DNA from: Paenibacillus phyllosphaerae
GTDB taxonomy: Bacteria; Bacillota; Bacilli; Paenibacillales; Paenibacillaceae
DNA length: 64,000 bases
Direction: 5' to 3'
Assembly (NCBI RefSeq): GCF_014192105.1
Contig: NZ_JACHXK010000028.1
Location: 1-64,000, forward strand
In this document: one piece after another, positions 46,679 through 56,097 of the stretch
Layout: each line of letters starts with the position of its first letter
Position numbering within the stretch: the stretch's first letter is position 1
Notes under the pieces: generated by a model
Database searches by the model: none
What the model saw: only the letters and a program-made list of their open reading frames with translations
Told to the model about the DNA's origin: nothing
Program-made: the position numbers and the translations under genes

Positions 46679-47833
46679 TTATGGTAAGCTGAAGCCTTGC
46701 CCCAGCACTTCCGCGGTGTCGCTGATGATCACGAACGCATCCGGATCGGCGGCCTTCACCAGCTGCTTCAGCTTGGATACTTCGCCCTGGCTGACGACGA
46801 TCATGAGCACGGTCCGTTCTTCATTCGTATATCCTCCACGCGCACCAAGCTTCGTTAAGCCCCGGTCCAGGTCATGCAGCACCACCTCAGAGATGCGGTC
46901 CGGCTCATCGGAGACGATGAAGGCGACCTTCGACATGCTGAATCCGGTCTGCACGAAGTCGATCGTCTTACTCGTGACGAACAGGCCGACCAAGGCGTAG
47001 AGGGAGTTCTCCGGCGCTATAATAATGCCCGCCGCTATTATAACAAGTCCATCGAAGCACGCAACCGCAAGCCCCAGGCGAATGCCGGTAAACCTATGCA
47101 GCAGCTGTGCGGCCAGATCGAGGCCCCCTGTCGACCCCCGCCCCCGGAATACAAGGCCTAGTCCCGCTCCGACGCCAATCCCTCCGTAGATCGAAGCCAG
47201 CATCGCATTGTCCGTCGGCGCCGACCAGTTAGAGGTGAGCAAGACGAATAGCGGCAGGACGAACGAGCCAAGCGCCGTCTTCAAGGCAAATCGGCTGCCG
47301 AGCAGCCACAATCCCAACAGGAAGAGCGGAATGTTGAGCGCCCACTGCGTGTAGGCGGGTTCGAAGCCGGCCAGCCGATTGACGAGGATCGAAATCCCCG
47401 ACACGCCGCCGGAAGCAATGCCCAGCGGCACGTAAAAGATATTGAAGCTGACGGCGACGATAAACGAACCGATCAAGAGCAGCAGGATATTCAACGTCCC
47501 CTGAAGCCTTGGATTCATCGGTCCGCGCCCGCTCCGCCGTCCGCGACGCGTTCCTGCGCCTGCCCGCTTATCCGCCCGTTCTTCCGCACCGGCTTTCATA
47601 TGCTTTCCGTCCGCATGGAGCGTCTGCGTCTGCTGAAGCGCCCTTCGAACCATGTTTTCCGCCTCTGCCTGCGGATCCGGCCGATCTATGAGCGGACCGA
47701 CTGGCGAGTCTAGCAGGAAATCGGTTTCGCGATGCCTCCGCGTTCTCGATTTCGTCCGATACGGAACCCACACAATATCTGGCGTCCGCTCCCCCTCCTG
47801 CCGCTCTTCCGACCATTCTCTTAATGATGTCAC
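46679..47833 (-). CDS. YitT/DUF2179 family membrane protein with long N-terminal extension
   Basis: The C-terminal ~280 residues are a standard YitT-family protein: five hydrophobic segments beginning at LQGTLNILLLLIGSFIVAVSF, then a cytoplasmic DUF2179 domain (RTVLMIVVSQGEVSKLKQLV). Its function is unknown. Unusually, the well-placed ribosome site AGGAGAG lies 7 nt before a GTG at 47833. This adds about 105 residues that are charged and arginine-rich (RADKRAGAGTRRGRRSGRG) and have no counterpart in typical YitT proteins. An internal ATG at 47518, where family members usually start, has no ribosome site. The extension may be a cytoplasmic tail or a young fusion. Confidence 0.82.
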   Translation of the reverse strand: MTSLREWSEERQEGERTPDIVWVPYRTKSRTRRHRETDFLLDSPVGPLIDRPDPQAEAENMVRRALQQTQTLHADGKHMKAGAEERADKRAGAGTRRGRRSGRGPMNPRLQGTLNILLLLIGSFIVAVSFNIFYVPLGIASGGVSGISILVNRLAGFEPAYTQWALNIPLFLLGLWLLGSRFALKTALGSFVLPLFVLLTSNWSAPTDNAMLASIYGGIGVGAGLGLVFRGRGSTGGLDLAAQLLHRFTGIRLGLAVACFDGLVIIAAGIIIAPENSLYALVGLFVTSKTIDFVQTGFSMSKVAFIVSDEPDRISEVVLHDLDRGLTKLGARGGYTNEERTVLMIVVSQGEVSKLKQLVKAADPDAFVIISDTAEVLGQGFSLP

Positions 47834-47935
47834 TATGCCACTCTCCTGCTTCTGTTGCCGTCTGATCCGCCTGAATGACGGATCCTCTCAAGCTGTCCAT
47901 TCTGTTCCATTAAAGCGTTAGCGCACGCTATATCG

Positions 47936-47980
47936 GCAAAAAGGAGCTCCCACACCTGATTCTAAGTGTGAGAACTCCTT
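47936..47980 (-). terminator. Intrinsic terminator of prfB
   Basis: A 15-bp stem with two G-U pairs, from AAGGAGTTCTCACAC to GTGTGGGAGCTCCTT (47980-47941), is followed by TTTTTG on the minus strand. It starts 31 nt after the prfB stop. Confidence 0.92.
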
Positions 47981-48011
47981 CTCAATCCTATTCATGCCTT
48001 TAAGCCCGGCC

Positions 48012-49131
48012 TTACGATTCCGTTCGTTCCGACCGAATCTGGCTGCGCAAGTAACCGTCGATGAACGCATCAATATCGCCGTCCATCACCGCGCCGACAT
48101 TGCCGGTCTCCACCGATGTGCGATGATCCTTGACCATGCTGTACGGATGGAACACGTAGGAGCGGATCTGGCTGCCCCAGGCGATATCGGATTGCTCGCC
48201 GCGGATCTCCGCCAGGTGCTGCTGTTGCTCTTCGATCTTCTTCTCGTAGAGCTTCGAGCGCAGCATCTTCATCGCGCGATCACGGTTGGCGATCTGGGAC
48301 CGCTCCGTCTGGACAGCGACCACGATGCCTGACGGAATATGCGTGATGCGGATCGCCGATTCTGTCTTGTTGACGTGCTGGCCGCCCGCGCCGCTCGAAC
48401 GGTACGTATCGACCTTCAAGTCATCGGGACGAATATCGATCTCGATATCGTCGTCGATCTCCGGCATAATATCACAGGAGACGAAGGAGGTATGTCGGCG
48501 TCCGGAGGCGTCGAATGGCGAAATCCGCACAAGGCGATGCACGCCCTTCTCGGCTTTCAGATAGCCGTATGCATTGTAGCCTTTGACGAGAATCGTGACA
48601 CTCTTGATGCCCGCTTCATCGCCAGGCAAATAATCGAGCACCTCAACCTTGAAGCCGCGCTTCTCCGCCCAACGGGTGTACATCCGGTACAGCATCTGCG
48701 CCCAGTCCTGTGACTCGGTGCCGCCGGCTCCCGGATGAAGCTCCAGAATGGCGTTCAGCTTGTCGTACGGCTGATTCAGCAGAAGCTGCAGCTCGAATTC
48801 GTTCGCCTTGCGTACGAGCTCTGCCGTGCCGCTCGCAATGTCCGCTTCGAGCGACTCATCGTTCTCTTCCTCGGCCAGTTCGAGCATGGTCAGCAGGTCC
48901 TCATGGTCCGTGCTCAGCTTCTGGAATTGCTCAACGACGGATTTCACCGCATTCAGCTCGGCAATCGTGCTTTGCGCCCGATCGTTGTCGTCCCAGAAAT
49001 CCGGTGCCGTCATTCGTTCCTCATAGTTCCCGATCATCTCTTGCTTAAGATCTAAGTCAAAGAGACCCCCTGAGCTCTTGGAGTCGCTTGGCCATCTCGC
49101 GCAAATCTTGCTTTACACTAATGTCGATCAT
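48012..49131 (-). CDS. prfB: Peptide chain release factor 2, made by programmed +1 frameshift
   Basis: RF2 releases peptides at UGA and UAA. The gene is in two frames. A 24-codon frame starts at the ATG at 49131 ([17 protein letters not shown]...) and ends CTT TGA at 49062-49057. The rest resumes one base later as GAC (49058-49056) and runs to TAA at 48012, giving a 372-residue protein. The main part carries the SPF-like stop-codon motif region and the peptidyl hydrolase motif [14 protein letters not shown] with GGQ. The in-frame UGA lets low RF2 levels raise frameshifting, a known autoregulatory loop. It lies just downstream of secA, as in Bacillus. Confidence 0.97.
49056..49071 (-). promoter_or_regulatory. 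prfB programmed frameshift site
   Basis: On the minus strand the order is AGGGGG (49071-49066, internal Shine-Dalgarno), TCT, then CTTTGAC (49062-49056). The 3-nt spacing and the slippery CTT followed by TGA C match the classical RF2 frameshift signal. Confidence 0.96.
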
Positions 49132-49225
49132 GACTTTGCTTCACCTCAAAATACATCTGTATAGCGAAAGGTAAGCGAACGCGCCGATTCACATCCGCGC
49201 ATTCGCCTCAAGCTTACGCCATCGT

Positions 49226-51742
49226 TTAGAATTCGCCGTGGCAGTTCTTGAACTTCTTGCCGCTGCCGCATGGACAAGGATCGTTGCGGCCGATGCGGTC
49301 TTCTTCCTTCGCCTTCACCGGACGCTTGGCACCCGTCTCGCTGCTGCCGCCCGTCTCCGTCTGGCCTTTCGCCACTTCTTGGCGCTTGAGGTTGTTCTCG
49401 ACATGCGCCTTCATGACGTATTTCGTAACTTCCTCTTGGATATGTTCAATCATCTCTTTGAACATCTCGAAGCCTTCGAACTGGTATTCGCGAAGCGGAT
49501 CGGTACCGCCGTATGCACGAAGGTGGATACCTTGACGCAGCTGATCCATCGCATCGATATGGTCCATCCACTTGCTGTCTACCGCACGGAGAACGACGAC
49601 CTTCTCGAATTCGCGCATCGTCTCTTCGCCGATCTCGGCTTCGCGCTCTTCGTACAACGCCATAACTTGGCCAAGGAGATATTCGGTGATCTCTTCTTTC
49701 TCCTTACCCCACAGATCATCCTTCGTCAGCATGCCCTCATGGAGGAACGTGCCTTGCGCATAGTCGATGATCTCTTGGTATTCCCAGTTCTCCGGTACTT
49801 CTTCGTCCGAGCAATGCGCATCAACGATGCGTTCAATGACCGGCTTGATCATATCGAGCACATGCTGGCGAATGTTCTCGGAGAACAGCACTTCGCGACG
49901 CTGCTTGTAAATGATCTCCCGCTGCTGGTTCATGACGTCGTCATACTGAAGGACGATGCGGCGAAGATCGAAGTTGTTGCCCTCAACCCGCTTCTGTGCG
50001 GACTCGACCGCGCGGGAGATCAAACGGCTCTCGATCGGCTGGTCTTCCTCGAAGCCCAGACGCTCCATCATGCCCATAATGTTATCGGAACCGAAGCGGC
50101 GCATCAGTTCGTCCTCAAGCGACAGGAAGAACTGCGAGGATCCTGGGTCGCCTTGTCGGCCTGCGCGGCCGCGCAGCTGGTTGTCGATCCGACGGCTCTC
50201 GTGCCGCTCTGTACCTATAATATGAAGGCCGCCGACATCATGCACACCTTCGCCGAGAATAATGTCCGTACCGCGGCCTGCCATGTTGGTTGCGATCGTA
50301 ACGCCGCTTGGTTGACCTGCGCGGGATACAATCTCAGCCTCTTCGGCATGGTACTTCGCGTTGAGGACTTTATGCTGAACGCCTTTCTTCTTCAGCATCT
50401 CGGATAATTTCTCCGAGTTCTCGATGGAGACCGTACCGACGAGCACCGGTTGGTTCTTCTTGTGGCGCTCCACGATCGTCTCTACGACGGCTTTGAACTT
50501 GCTGTTCTCCGTTTTGTAGACGACGTCCGCAAGGTCCTGACGGATATTCGGCTTGTTCGTCGGCACTTGCACGACTTCCAGGCCGTAGATTTTCTTGAAC
50601 TCTTCTTCCTCGGTCTTCGCCGTACCGGTCATGCCGGACAGCTTGCGATACATCCGGAAGTAGTTCTGGAACGTGATCGTCGCGAGCGTCATGCTCTCGT
50701 TCTGTACCTTGATCTGTTCCTTCGCTTCGATCGCTTGGTGCAGGCCGTCACTGTAACGGCGACCCGCCATCAGGCGGCCCGTAAATTCGTCGACGATGAC
50801 GACTTCTTCGTCCTGCACGACGTAATCGACGTCGCGCTTCATGATCGCATGCGCCTTCAGCGCCTGCTGGATATGATGGTTAAGCGTAACGTTAGCATGA
50901 TCGAACAAGTTCTCGATGCCGAAAGCCTTCTCGGCTTTCTCAACGCCTGCTTCGGTCATCGTAACGCTGCGGACTTTGACATCAATGATGTAGTCGTCCT
51001 CCGGCGTCAACTTGCCCACGAAGCGGTCAGCGGCAAAATACAGTTCGGTCGATTTTGCGGCTTGTCCGGAGATAATGAGCGGCGTACGCGCTTCGTCGAC
51101 GAGGATCGAGTCCACTTCGTCGATCGTCGCGTAGTACAGCGGACGTTGTACCATTTGCTCTTTGTACAGCACCATGTTGTCGCGCAGGTAGTCGAATCCG
51201 TATTCATTGTTCGTGCCGTACGTAATATCACAGGCATAAGCTTCTTGCTTCTGCTCGTGGGATAATCCGCTCAGGTTCACCCCAACCGTCAGGCCGAGGA
51301 AATTGTACAGCGGCGCCATCAACTGGCTATCGCGTTCCGCCAGGTAGTCGTTGACCGTAACGACGTGGACGCCTTTGCCCGCCAGCGCATTCAAATAAAC
51401 CGGCAGGGTTGCGACAAGCGTTTTACCTTCACCGGTTTTCATCTCTGCAATCTTGCCTTCATGCAGAACCATGCCACCGATGAGCTGTACATCGTAGTGG
51501 CGTTTATTTAGCACACGCTTGGAGGCTTCGCGGCAGACCGCGTAAGCTTCTGGGAGAAGATCATCCAGCGTCTCGCCTTTCTCTAGGCGCGCCTTGAATT
51601 CATCCGTCTTACCACGGAGCTCTTCCTCCGAAAGCTGGGAAATTCGCGGTTCCATCCCGTTAATTTGCTCTACAGTGCGCAGCAGACGCTTAATCTCGCG
51701 TTCGTTCGCGTCTCCGAAAATTTTCTTCACAAGTCCGAGCAT
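49226..51742 (-). CDS. secA: Preprotein translocase ATPase SecA
   Basis: SecA drives proteins through the SecYEG channel. The 838-residue protein shows Walker [15 protein letters not shown], the DEAD-like box [12 protein letters not shown], the preprotein cross-linking domain, helicase motif NMAGRGTDI and [24 protein letters not shown] (shown as separate motifs in the family). It ends with the zinc/SecB-binding tail [25 protein letters not shown] lies just before the ATG. Order hpf-secA-prfB is the Bacillus arrangement. Confidence 0.98.
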   Translation of the reverse strand: MLGLVKKIFGDANEREIKRLLRTVEQINGMEPRISQLSEEELRGKTDEFKARLEKGETLDDLLPEAYAVCREASKRVLNKRHYDVQLIGGMVLHEGKIAEMKTGEGKTLVATLPVYLNALAGKGVHVVTVNDYLAERDSQLMAPLYNFLGLTVGVNLSGLSHEQKQEAYACDITYGTNNEYGFDYLRDNMVLYKEQMVQRPLYYATIDEVDSILVDEARTPLIISGQAAKSTELYFAADRFVGKLTPEDDYIIDVKVRSVTMTEAGVEKAEKAFGIENLFDHANVTLNHHIQQALKAHAIMKRDVDYVVQDEEVVIVDEFTGRLMAGRRYSDGLHQAIEAKEQIKVQNESMTLATITFQNYFRMYRKLSGMTGTAKTEEEEFKKIYGLEVVQVPTNKPNIRQDLADVVYKTENSKFKAVVETIVERHKKNQPVLVGTVSIENSEKLSEMLKKKGVQHKVLNAKYHAEEAEIVSRAGQPSGVTIATNMAGRGTDIILGEGVHDVGGLHIIGTERHESRRIDNQLRGRAGRQGDPGSSQFFLSLEDELMRRFGSDNIMGMMERLGFEEDQPIESRLISRAVESAQKRVEGNNFDLRRIVLQYDDVMNQQREIIYKQRREVLFSENIRQHVLDMIKPVIERIVDAHCSDEEVPENWEYQEIIDYAQGTFLHEGMLTKDDLWGKEKEEITEYLLGQVMALYEEREAEIGEETMREFEKVVVLRAVDSKWMDHIDAMDQLRQGIHLRAYGGTDPLREYQFEGFEMFKEMIEHIQEEVTKYVMKAHVENNLKRQEVAKGQTETGGSSETGAKRPVKAKEEDRIGRNDPCPCGSGKKFKNCHGEF

Positions 51743-51850
51743 GGTCTTCCCCTTTCGCTGAAAAAAGCATATTTGGGTAAATTGTAACAGTTTGTGGCGC
51801 GTATCGCAATGTGAGTGCCGAGGCTTTGAGCCCCGTTTGCATAATAGGAA

Positions 51851-51882
51851 AGGGCAGCGCCTCCCGGAGGAAACGATGCCCT
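51851..51882 (-). terminator. Intrinsic terminator of hpf
   Basis: AGGGCA and TGCCCT with an inner TCCTCC/GGAGG-like stem are followed by TTCCT on the minus strand, 20 nt after the stop codon. Confidence 0.7.
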
Positions 51883-51901
51883 GGATATTCGTTAGTTTGA
51901 G

Positions 51902-52447
51902 TTAGCTTTGTTCAATTAATCCGTAGCGGCCGTCGCCCCGGCGATAAACAACATTCACTTCCTTGGTATCAGAGTTCGCGAAGACGAAGAATGAGTGACC
52001 AACCATGTTCATCTGAAGAATCGCTTCCTCCACGTCCATAGGCTTCAAGGTAAAGCTCTTCGTACGTACAAGCTCCCACTCTTCCTCGTCCTCCAGCACT
52101 CGGCCGGCTGCGACTTCATCTTTGAAGAGGGTTCGGATCCCGCTTTCCTGACGTACTTTGCGGTTCACTTTAGTCTTATACTTACGGATCTGACGCTCTA
52201 GTTTGTCCACCACAAGATCGATGGAAGCGTACATATCCTCGCTTTTCTCTTCAGCTCTGAGCACGACGCCCGGCAAAGGAATCGTCACTTCAATCCGGTG
52301 TCTGCCTTTCGTTACGGACATTGTTGCATTCAAATCGGAGGCATTCGGCGCTTCAAAATACTTTTCTAGGCGGCTAACTTTCTTCTCGACATATTCGCGC
52401 ATCGCGTCTGTCACCTGGATGTTTTGACCTCGAATGTTGTATTTCAT
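51902..52447 (-). CDS. hpf: Ribosome hibernation promoting factor, long form
   Basis: Long HPF (181 residues) dimerises 70S ribosomes into inactive 100S particles. The N-terminal domain (RGQNIQVTDAMREYVEKKVSRLEKYF ... ATMSVTKGRHRIEVTI) is the S30AE fold that blocks the decoding and tRNA sites. A linker leads to the C-terminal dimerisation domain (KSFTLKPMDVEEAILQMNMVGHSFFVFANS). AAAGGAGGAG precedes the ATG. In Bacillus the gene (yvyD) likewise sits between the fliD operon and secA. A promoter with an extended -10 lies just upstream. Confidence 0.97.
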   Translation of the reverse strand: MKYNIRGQNIQVTDAMREYVEKKVSRLEKYFEAPNASDLNATMSVTKGRHRIEVTIPLPGVVLRAEEKSEDMYASIDLVVDKLERQIRKYKTKVNRKVRQESGIRTLFKDEVAAGRVLEDEEEWELVRTKSFTLKPMDVEEAILQMNMVGHSFFVFANSDTKEVNVVYRRGDGRYGLIEQS

Positions 52448-52473
52448 GGGGCACTCCTCCTTTACATGCTCTT

Positions 52474-52503
52474 ATTATAGCATATGTGGAGGCGGTTTCT
52501 CAA
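52474..52503 (-). promoter_or_regulatory. Promoter of hpf
   Basis: On the minus strand TTGAGA (52503-52498), 18 nt, TATAAT (52479-52474), with TGC before the -10 (extended -10). The ATG is 27 nt downstream. No sigma-B or sigma-H consensus is evident. Confidence 0.65.
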
Positions 52504-52667
52504 AGTATTTTTAGTTTATTTAGAATGTTTTGATAATTTGAGTGTCGAGGATGTGACGGCTCGTCATTCACCTTTGTGATCGCGCATGCGTAGTATGTCC
52601 GGCTTACGTCAGCTTTACGTTGGAAGTCGATGGGCCTCGTTCGTGACAAGTTATTGTGGTAAAAACA

Positions 52668-52694
52668 CAAAAAAAGCCCTGGTTGCCCAGGGCT
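52668..52694 (-). terminator. Intrinsic terminator of the cold-shock gene
   Basis: AGCCCTGG, loop GCAA, CCAGGGCT, then seven T on the minus strand. It is 60 nt after the stop codon. The hag terminator uses the same GCAA tetraloop. Confidence 0.93.
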
Positions 52695-52754
52695 GCGGTT
52701 GATTGCATGTCTGTCAAGTGAACCATCTATCGTGGGCTGAAGTCAGCCGGATGA

Positions 52755-52952
52755 TTACAGCTTGATTACGTTTGCTGCTTGTGGTCCGCGAGCGCCTTCC
52801 ACGATGTCAAACTCAACTGCTTGACCTTCCTCAAGCGTCTTGAAGCCTTCGGATTGGATTGCGGAGAAGTGAACAAATACGTCGCCGCCTTGCTCAGTCT
52901 CGATGAAACCATAGCCCTTCTCAGCGTTGAACCATTTAACTTTTCCTTGCAT
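52755..52952 (-). CDS. Cold-shock protein (CspA/CspB family)
   Basis: A 65-residue single OB-fold RNA chaperone. RNP1 KGYGFIE and RNP2 VFVHFSAI are intact, and the start [13 protein letters not shown] is typical. It melts RNA structure in the cytoplasm and is often abundant at all temperatures. It lies between fliT and hpf, where Bacillus has no such gene. A near-consensus promoter and a 5' leader of about 55 nt precede it. Confidence 0.97.
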   Translation of the reverse strand: MQGKVKWFNAEKGYGFIETEQGGDVFVHFSAIQSEGFKTLEEGQAVEFDIVEGARGPQAANVIKL

Positions 52953-53012
52953 GTGTAAACATTCCCTTCATCTTCAAATGCTGTAAGATCACCCTAGGCG
53001 ACTTACAAATCG

Positions 53013-53042
53013 AATATACCATCGTTGTCACACAATTGTCAA
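53013..53042 (-). promoter_or_regulatory. Promoter of the cold-shock gene
   Basis: On the minus strand TTGACA (53042-53037), 18 nt, TATATT (53018-53013). The consensus -35 suggests high expression. Confidence 0.82.
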
Positions 53043-53145
53043 CGTTATTTTGGAAGCGTTTTACTTCCGAAGAAAAATTGGTTAATCGTCTGTAAAACGG
53101 AGCATTCGGCCGAGTTTAAGAGATTAAATAAACGCACTAACAGAT

Positions 53146-53187
53146 AAAAAAAGAGAGCTATCTTCTTCTGTCGAAGAAGAGGCTCTC
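53146..53187 (-). terminator. Terminator overlapping the end of the FliT-like gene
   Basis: GAGAGC with TCTTCTTC pairs with GAAGAAGA and GCTCTC (53187-53153), loop GACA, then seven T. The left arm lies in the last ten codons of the gene and the stop codon is inside the stem, so the protein tail and the terminator share bases. Confidence 0.88.
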
Positions 53188-53493
53188 GTCTTGGTAACCG
53201 CCGTAAGCGTCGGTGTCATAGGTGCTTCGCATTTGACGGCCCTTTTTAATTTTGGACAACTCTGACGCCGCTTCCGCCTTAAGCTTCTGCATAGCGCCGG
53301 TAATTTGTTTATCCATGCGCAGAATCTCGTTCACGTCATCCCGCTGAGCGGGAGACAATCCCTCCCGCTTGAGCTCTTCGAAGATCTGTTCGCGTTCTGT
53401 CATATAAGAATCAAAGCTCTCCGGCTTTGCTTCGTCTAACTGCTCGATCAATTTAGCCGACAACCGTTTGAGCCGCTCGAGTGGTGTTTCCAT
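53158..53493 (-). CDS. fliT: FliT-like flagellar chaperone
   Basis: A small, charged, mostly helical protein of 111 residues, the last gene of flaG-fliD-fliS-fliT. In Bacillus the gene at this place is FliT, the export chaperone for FliD. Sequence similarity is weak and the call rests mainly on position, size and predicted helices (PLERLKRLSAKLIEQLDEA, REQIFEELKREGLSP). The ATG at 53493 has GGGGG 9 nt upstream, and the gene overlaps the end of fliS by 41 nt in another frame. Confidence 0.72.
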   Translation of the reverse strand: METPLERLKRLSAKLIEQLDEAKPESFDSYMTEREQIFEELKREGLSPAQRDDVNEILRMDKQITGAMQKLKAEAASELSKIKKGRQMRSTYDTDAYGGYQDESLFFDRRR

Positions 53494-53878
53494 TTGCATT
53501 CGCCCCCGCTGCATTGGCTGCCCTTGCTGCCTGTATCCACATTTCTTTCATCTCCACAAAATAGCCGAGTACTTCTTCCGCTGGCTGTGCAGACTTCGTC
53601 ATGTTCGCTTGAATGAGAAGGTGCTTGTAATATTCGTACAAGGCCAGCAAGTTATTCGCAAGCGGAGAATTCTTATCCAGCGTTATGACAAACTCCGACA
53701 CAATATTTTGCACCTTGATGAGATTCTCGTTCGCTTCCACGTACCTGCCCTCATGAAGTGCCTCGATGGCTGTTCTACAGAAGCGAATTGCACCGTCATA
53801 CAGCATAATGAGTAGTTGTCCTGGTGTTGCCGTCTGAATAGTTGTCTCCAAATACTTGCTGCGTTGTAACGATTGCAT
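53453..53878 (-). CDS. fliS: Flagellar export chaperone FliS
   Basis: FliS binds the C-terminal helix of flagellin and prevents premature polymerisation. In Bacillus it also supports FliW-CsrA control by holding flagellin. The 141-residue protein shows TATPGQLLIMLYDGAIRFCRTA and SPLANNLLALYEYYKHLLIQAN, typical of FliS. The Ala/Asn-rich tail (AARAANAAGANANGN) is longer than usual and is the part overlapping fliT. The ATG at 53878 has AGAGG 9 nt upstream. Confidence 0.96.
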   Translation of the reverse strand: MQSLQRSKYLETTIQTATPGQLLIMLYDGAIRFCRTAIEALHEGRYVEANENLIKVQNIVSEFVITLDKNSPLANNLLALYEYYKHLLIQANMTKSAQPAEEVLGYFVEMKEMWIQAARAANAAGANANGNTTRAAQTVVG

Positions 53879-53892
53879 ATCCCTCATCCTCT

Positions 53893-55482
53893 CTAACTGC
53901 TAAATTGTGATGTCAGCCAGCTGCTAGTCGAATTCATTTTGCTCAAATAGGTTTCCATCGTGGTGAATTGGCTATAGTAACGGTCTTCCAAATCTGCAAG
54001 CCGGTCTTCCATGTCATCTATTCTTGTATCCAAATTGTTGATCTGCTTTCCGATCAAAAATGTCGAATTCACAGATGTTGATGTTCCGGCTTTATCGACA
54101 ATTTTGCTGAACAAATTGCTCGCCTGCGTATATAAACGTGTTGCCAAGCCGTCGCCGGACGATGTCGTACTATCCTTGTCGTCCGCGGTGAACAGCTTCA
54201 TTACTTCATCCGGATTCTCGGCGATCGCTGCCTTCAACTTCGTCTCATCAATATAGATCTTACCTTTATCGGAGTAAGTGCCCTGCACGACCCCATTGGT
54301 GACAATCGTAGTACCGATACCGATCTTCGACAAACTGTTCAGCGTACTGCTGACACCCGACATCGAATCCGCAAACGCACGGCGGAAAGAAGTAAGTCCG
54401 CTCGAAATCGTGGAATCCCGCGACAGCAAACCTGTCTTGGCGAGCGTCTCCCACTTCTCGATCTGATCGTCCGTCATTTCTTCCTTTTGCGCGTCAGTAA
54501 GCGGCGTATAGTCCCGGTCGTGCGTCTCGGTGATCTTAGTATTCATCGCGTCGATCAGCGTATTGTACTTGTCGACGAACGTTTTGATCGAGTCGTAAAT
54601 TTTGTCCGTGTTTTGGGTGACCGTGAGCGTGACGGTCGATGTCGGATCCGCTGCTTTCGCCGTTATGGTTAGACCGGCAATCGAGAATGTATTAGATTCA
54701 TACGAAGCTGTTACGTCATTGAACGTGACTTCCGCATTCTGTCCTTTAACGGAAACAGAACTTGCGCTCGCATCCTTAACAAGAGTAGTGTCCGACGAAA
54801 TGGAGTTACCCAAGTTAAAGATCTCCCCTAGATCACTTGAAGCTGTACCATTTGCATCTGTCAATGAGAAAGCCATCGTCTTCTCGCCCGTCTGCGTGCC
54901 GACGAAGAATATCCGGTTCATCGTGCTGTCATAGGTGGCTTTTACACCTGTGCTGGTCACTTTACTATTGATTTGCGTGACAAGTTCGGTCACAGTCATG
55001 TCATTCGTAATCGCTATGGAGGATTCGCCTTTAGCTCCTGTAACTTTAAGAGTAAAGTTCTCCGTAGCGCTGTTAGCGGAGCCAAGACCGAGGTCCGAAA
55101 GCTTGGTCGTCGAGGTAGCTGCCGATGAACCAACTAATAAAGGTCCAGTTGTCAGCGAAGGCGCCTTAGCCATCGATTTAATCACAACTGCATACGAACC
55201 ATCCACCGCATTGGCGTTTCCCGATGCCGATACTGCGCTATCATTCGAAGAAGTCGTCGTTTTCGCCAGATAGCTCGATTGCAGCTTCATATCGAACGCA
55301 GCATTTTTGAAATCCAAGATCAGGCTATTAATCGTCCGATAGTCGTCCCGTTTCCATGTCAGGTTCTGCTTTTCCTGATTCATCTTGTCTACCGGAACGC
55401 GCGCTGCCGTCATCATAGATTTAATGAGTGTATCTGTATCCAGACCTGATACTAAACCGCTTAATCGGTTAACTGATGTCAT
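53893..55482 (-). CDS. fliD: Flagellar hook-associated protein 2 (filament cap)
   Basis: FliD forms the pentameric cap at the filament tip and guides flagellin assembly. The 529-residue protein shows the FliD N-terminal domain (RLSGLVSGLDTDTLIKSMM, WKRDDYRTINSLILDF) and C-terminal domain (IYDSIKTFVDKYNTLIDAMN ... RIDDMEDRLADLEDRYYSQFTTMETYLSKMN). AAGGAG lies 7 nt before the ATG. It sits between flaG and fliS. Confidence 0.97.
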   Translation of the reverse strand: MTSVNRLSGLVSGLDTDTLIKSMMTAARVPVDKMNQEKQNLTWKRDDYRTINSLILDFKNAAFDMKLQSSYLAKTTTSSNDSAVSASGNANAVDGSYAVVIKSMAKAPSLTTGPLLVGSSAATSTTKLSDLGLGSANSATENFTLKVTGAKGESSIAITNDMTVTELVTQINSKVTSTGVKATYDSTMNRIFFVGTQTGEKTMAFSLTDANGTASSDLGEIFNLGNSISSDTTLVKDASASSVSVKGQNAEVTFNDVTASYESNTFSIAGLTITAKAADPTSTVTLTVTQNTDKIYDSIKTFVDKYNTLIDAMNTKITETHDRDYTPLTDAQKEEMTDDQIEKWETLAKTGLLSRDSTISSGLTSFRRAFADSMSGVSSTLNSLSKIGIGTTIVTNGVVQGTYSDKGKIYIDETKLKAAIAENPDEVMKLFTADDKDSTTSSGDGLATRLYTQASNLFSKIVDKAGTSTSVNSTFLIGKQINNLDTRIDDMEDRLADLEDRYYSQFTTMETYLSKMNSTSSWLTSQFSS

Positions 55483-55515
55483 CTCAAAACTCCTTCCCGT
55501 AACGCCTTCTATCGA

Positions 55516-55932
55516 TTATCGTTTCTCGTCTACCAGCAATCCCGCCATCTCCCAAAGCTTTGCTACAAAGTCGAGCGTTTTCTCCGGCGGTACCTCACGA
55601 ATGACCTCGCCTGTATCTTTATCGAGCACCTTTACGGCGATCAACTTCGTTTTCTCATGTACGCTGAACTCGAGCGAAGTGGATTTGCCCTGCATGGCCT
55701 TAATGGCTCTCTCTACGGCTTTGACAACTTGCTCGTCACTCAACGTTACCTTCTCACCGCGCATCTCCGCTTGCTTCAAAGCGCTTATACTTTGGATCTG
55801 AGATGCGGCTTGCGCCTGCGCAGTCGTATCCGGAACAGTGGACGATGAATTGCTACTCGGTTTAACCGGTTCGACAGGGGCGATACGCTCCGAAAAGCCG
55901 CTGCCTGAAGAGCTGGATATGTTCATACTCAT
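55516..55932 (-). CDS. flaG: FlaG family flagellar protein
   Basis: FlaG influences filament length; its exact role is unclear. The 138-residue protein has a disordered Ser/Pro-rich start and a conserved C-terminal half (LEFSVHEKTKLIAVKVLDKDTGEVIREVPPEK). It is the first gene of flaG-fliD-fliS-fliT, behind a sigma-D-like promoter, as in Bacillus (yvyC). GGAGG lies 10 nt before the ATG. Confidence 0.93.
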   Translation of the reverse strand: MSMNISSSSGSGFSERIAPVEPVKPSSNSSSTVPDTTAQAQAASQIQSISALKQAEMRGEKVTLSDEQVVKAVERAIKAMQGKSTSLEFSVHEKTKLIAVKVLDKDTGEVIREVPPEKTLDFVAKLWEMAGLLVDEKR

Positions 55933-55969
55933 TGGACCCCATCCTCCAATTATTCGTTCGATATTATGT

Positions 55970-55997
55970 ATATCGGTAACGACCGCAAGAACTATTA
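55970..55997 (-). promoter_or_regulatory. Sigma-D-like promoter of flaG-fliD-fliS-fliT
   Basis: On the minus strand TAAT (55997-55994), 16 nt, ACCGATAT (55977-55970). It differs from the sigma-D consensus TAAA-N15-GCCGATAT by one base in each box and 1 nt in spacing. Confidence 0.65.
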
Positions 55998-56052
55998 GAT
56001 GTCCTTGTCGAAAAATGAAGCTAATTTTTATGCCGCTAGAGGATGCTTCATT

Positions 56053-56090
56053 TAAAAAGGAAAAGCCCCGGTTGCCCAGGGCCTTTCCTT
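56053..56090 (-). terminator. Intrinsic terminator of hag
   Basis: A 15-bp stem with two G-U pairs and loop GCAA (56090-56057) is followed by TTTTT on the minus strand, 8 nt after the stop codon. Confidence 0.94.
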
Positions 56091-56097
56091 AAACGAA

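Larger units (their letters stand above)
52448..52754. other. Intergenic region between hpf and the cold-shock gene
   Basis: This 307-nt stretch holds the hpf promoter next to hpf and the cold-shock terminator at its other end. The middle (about 52510-52660) has only a short TGACG/CGTCA hairpin and no open frame, and I see nothing else in it. Confidence 0.6.
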
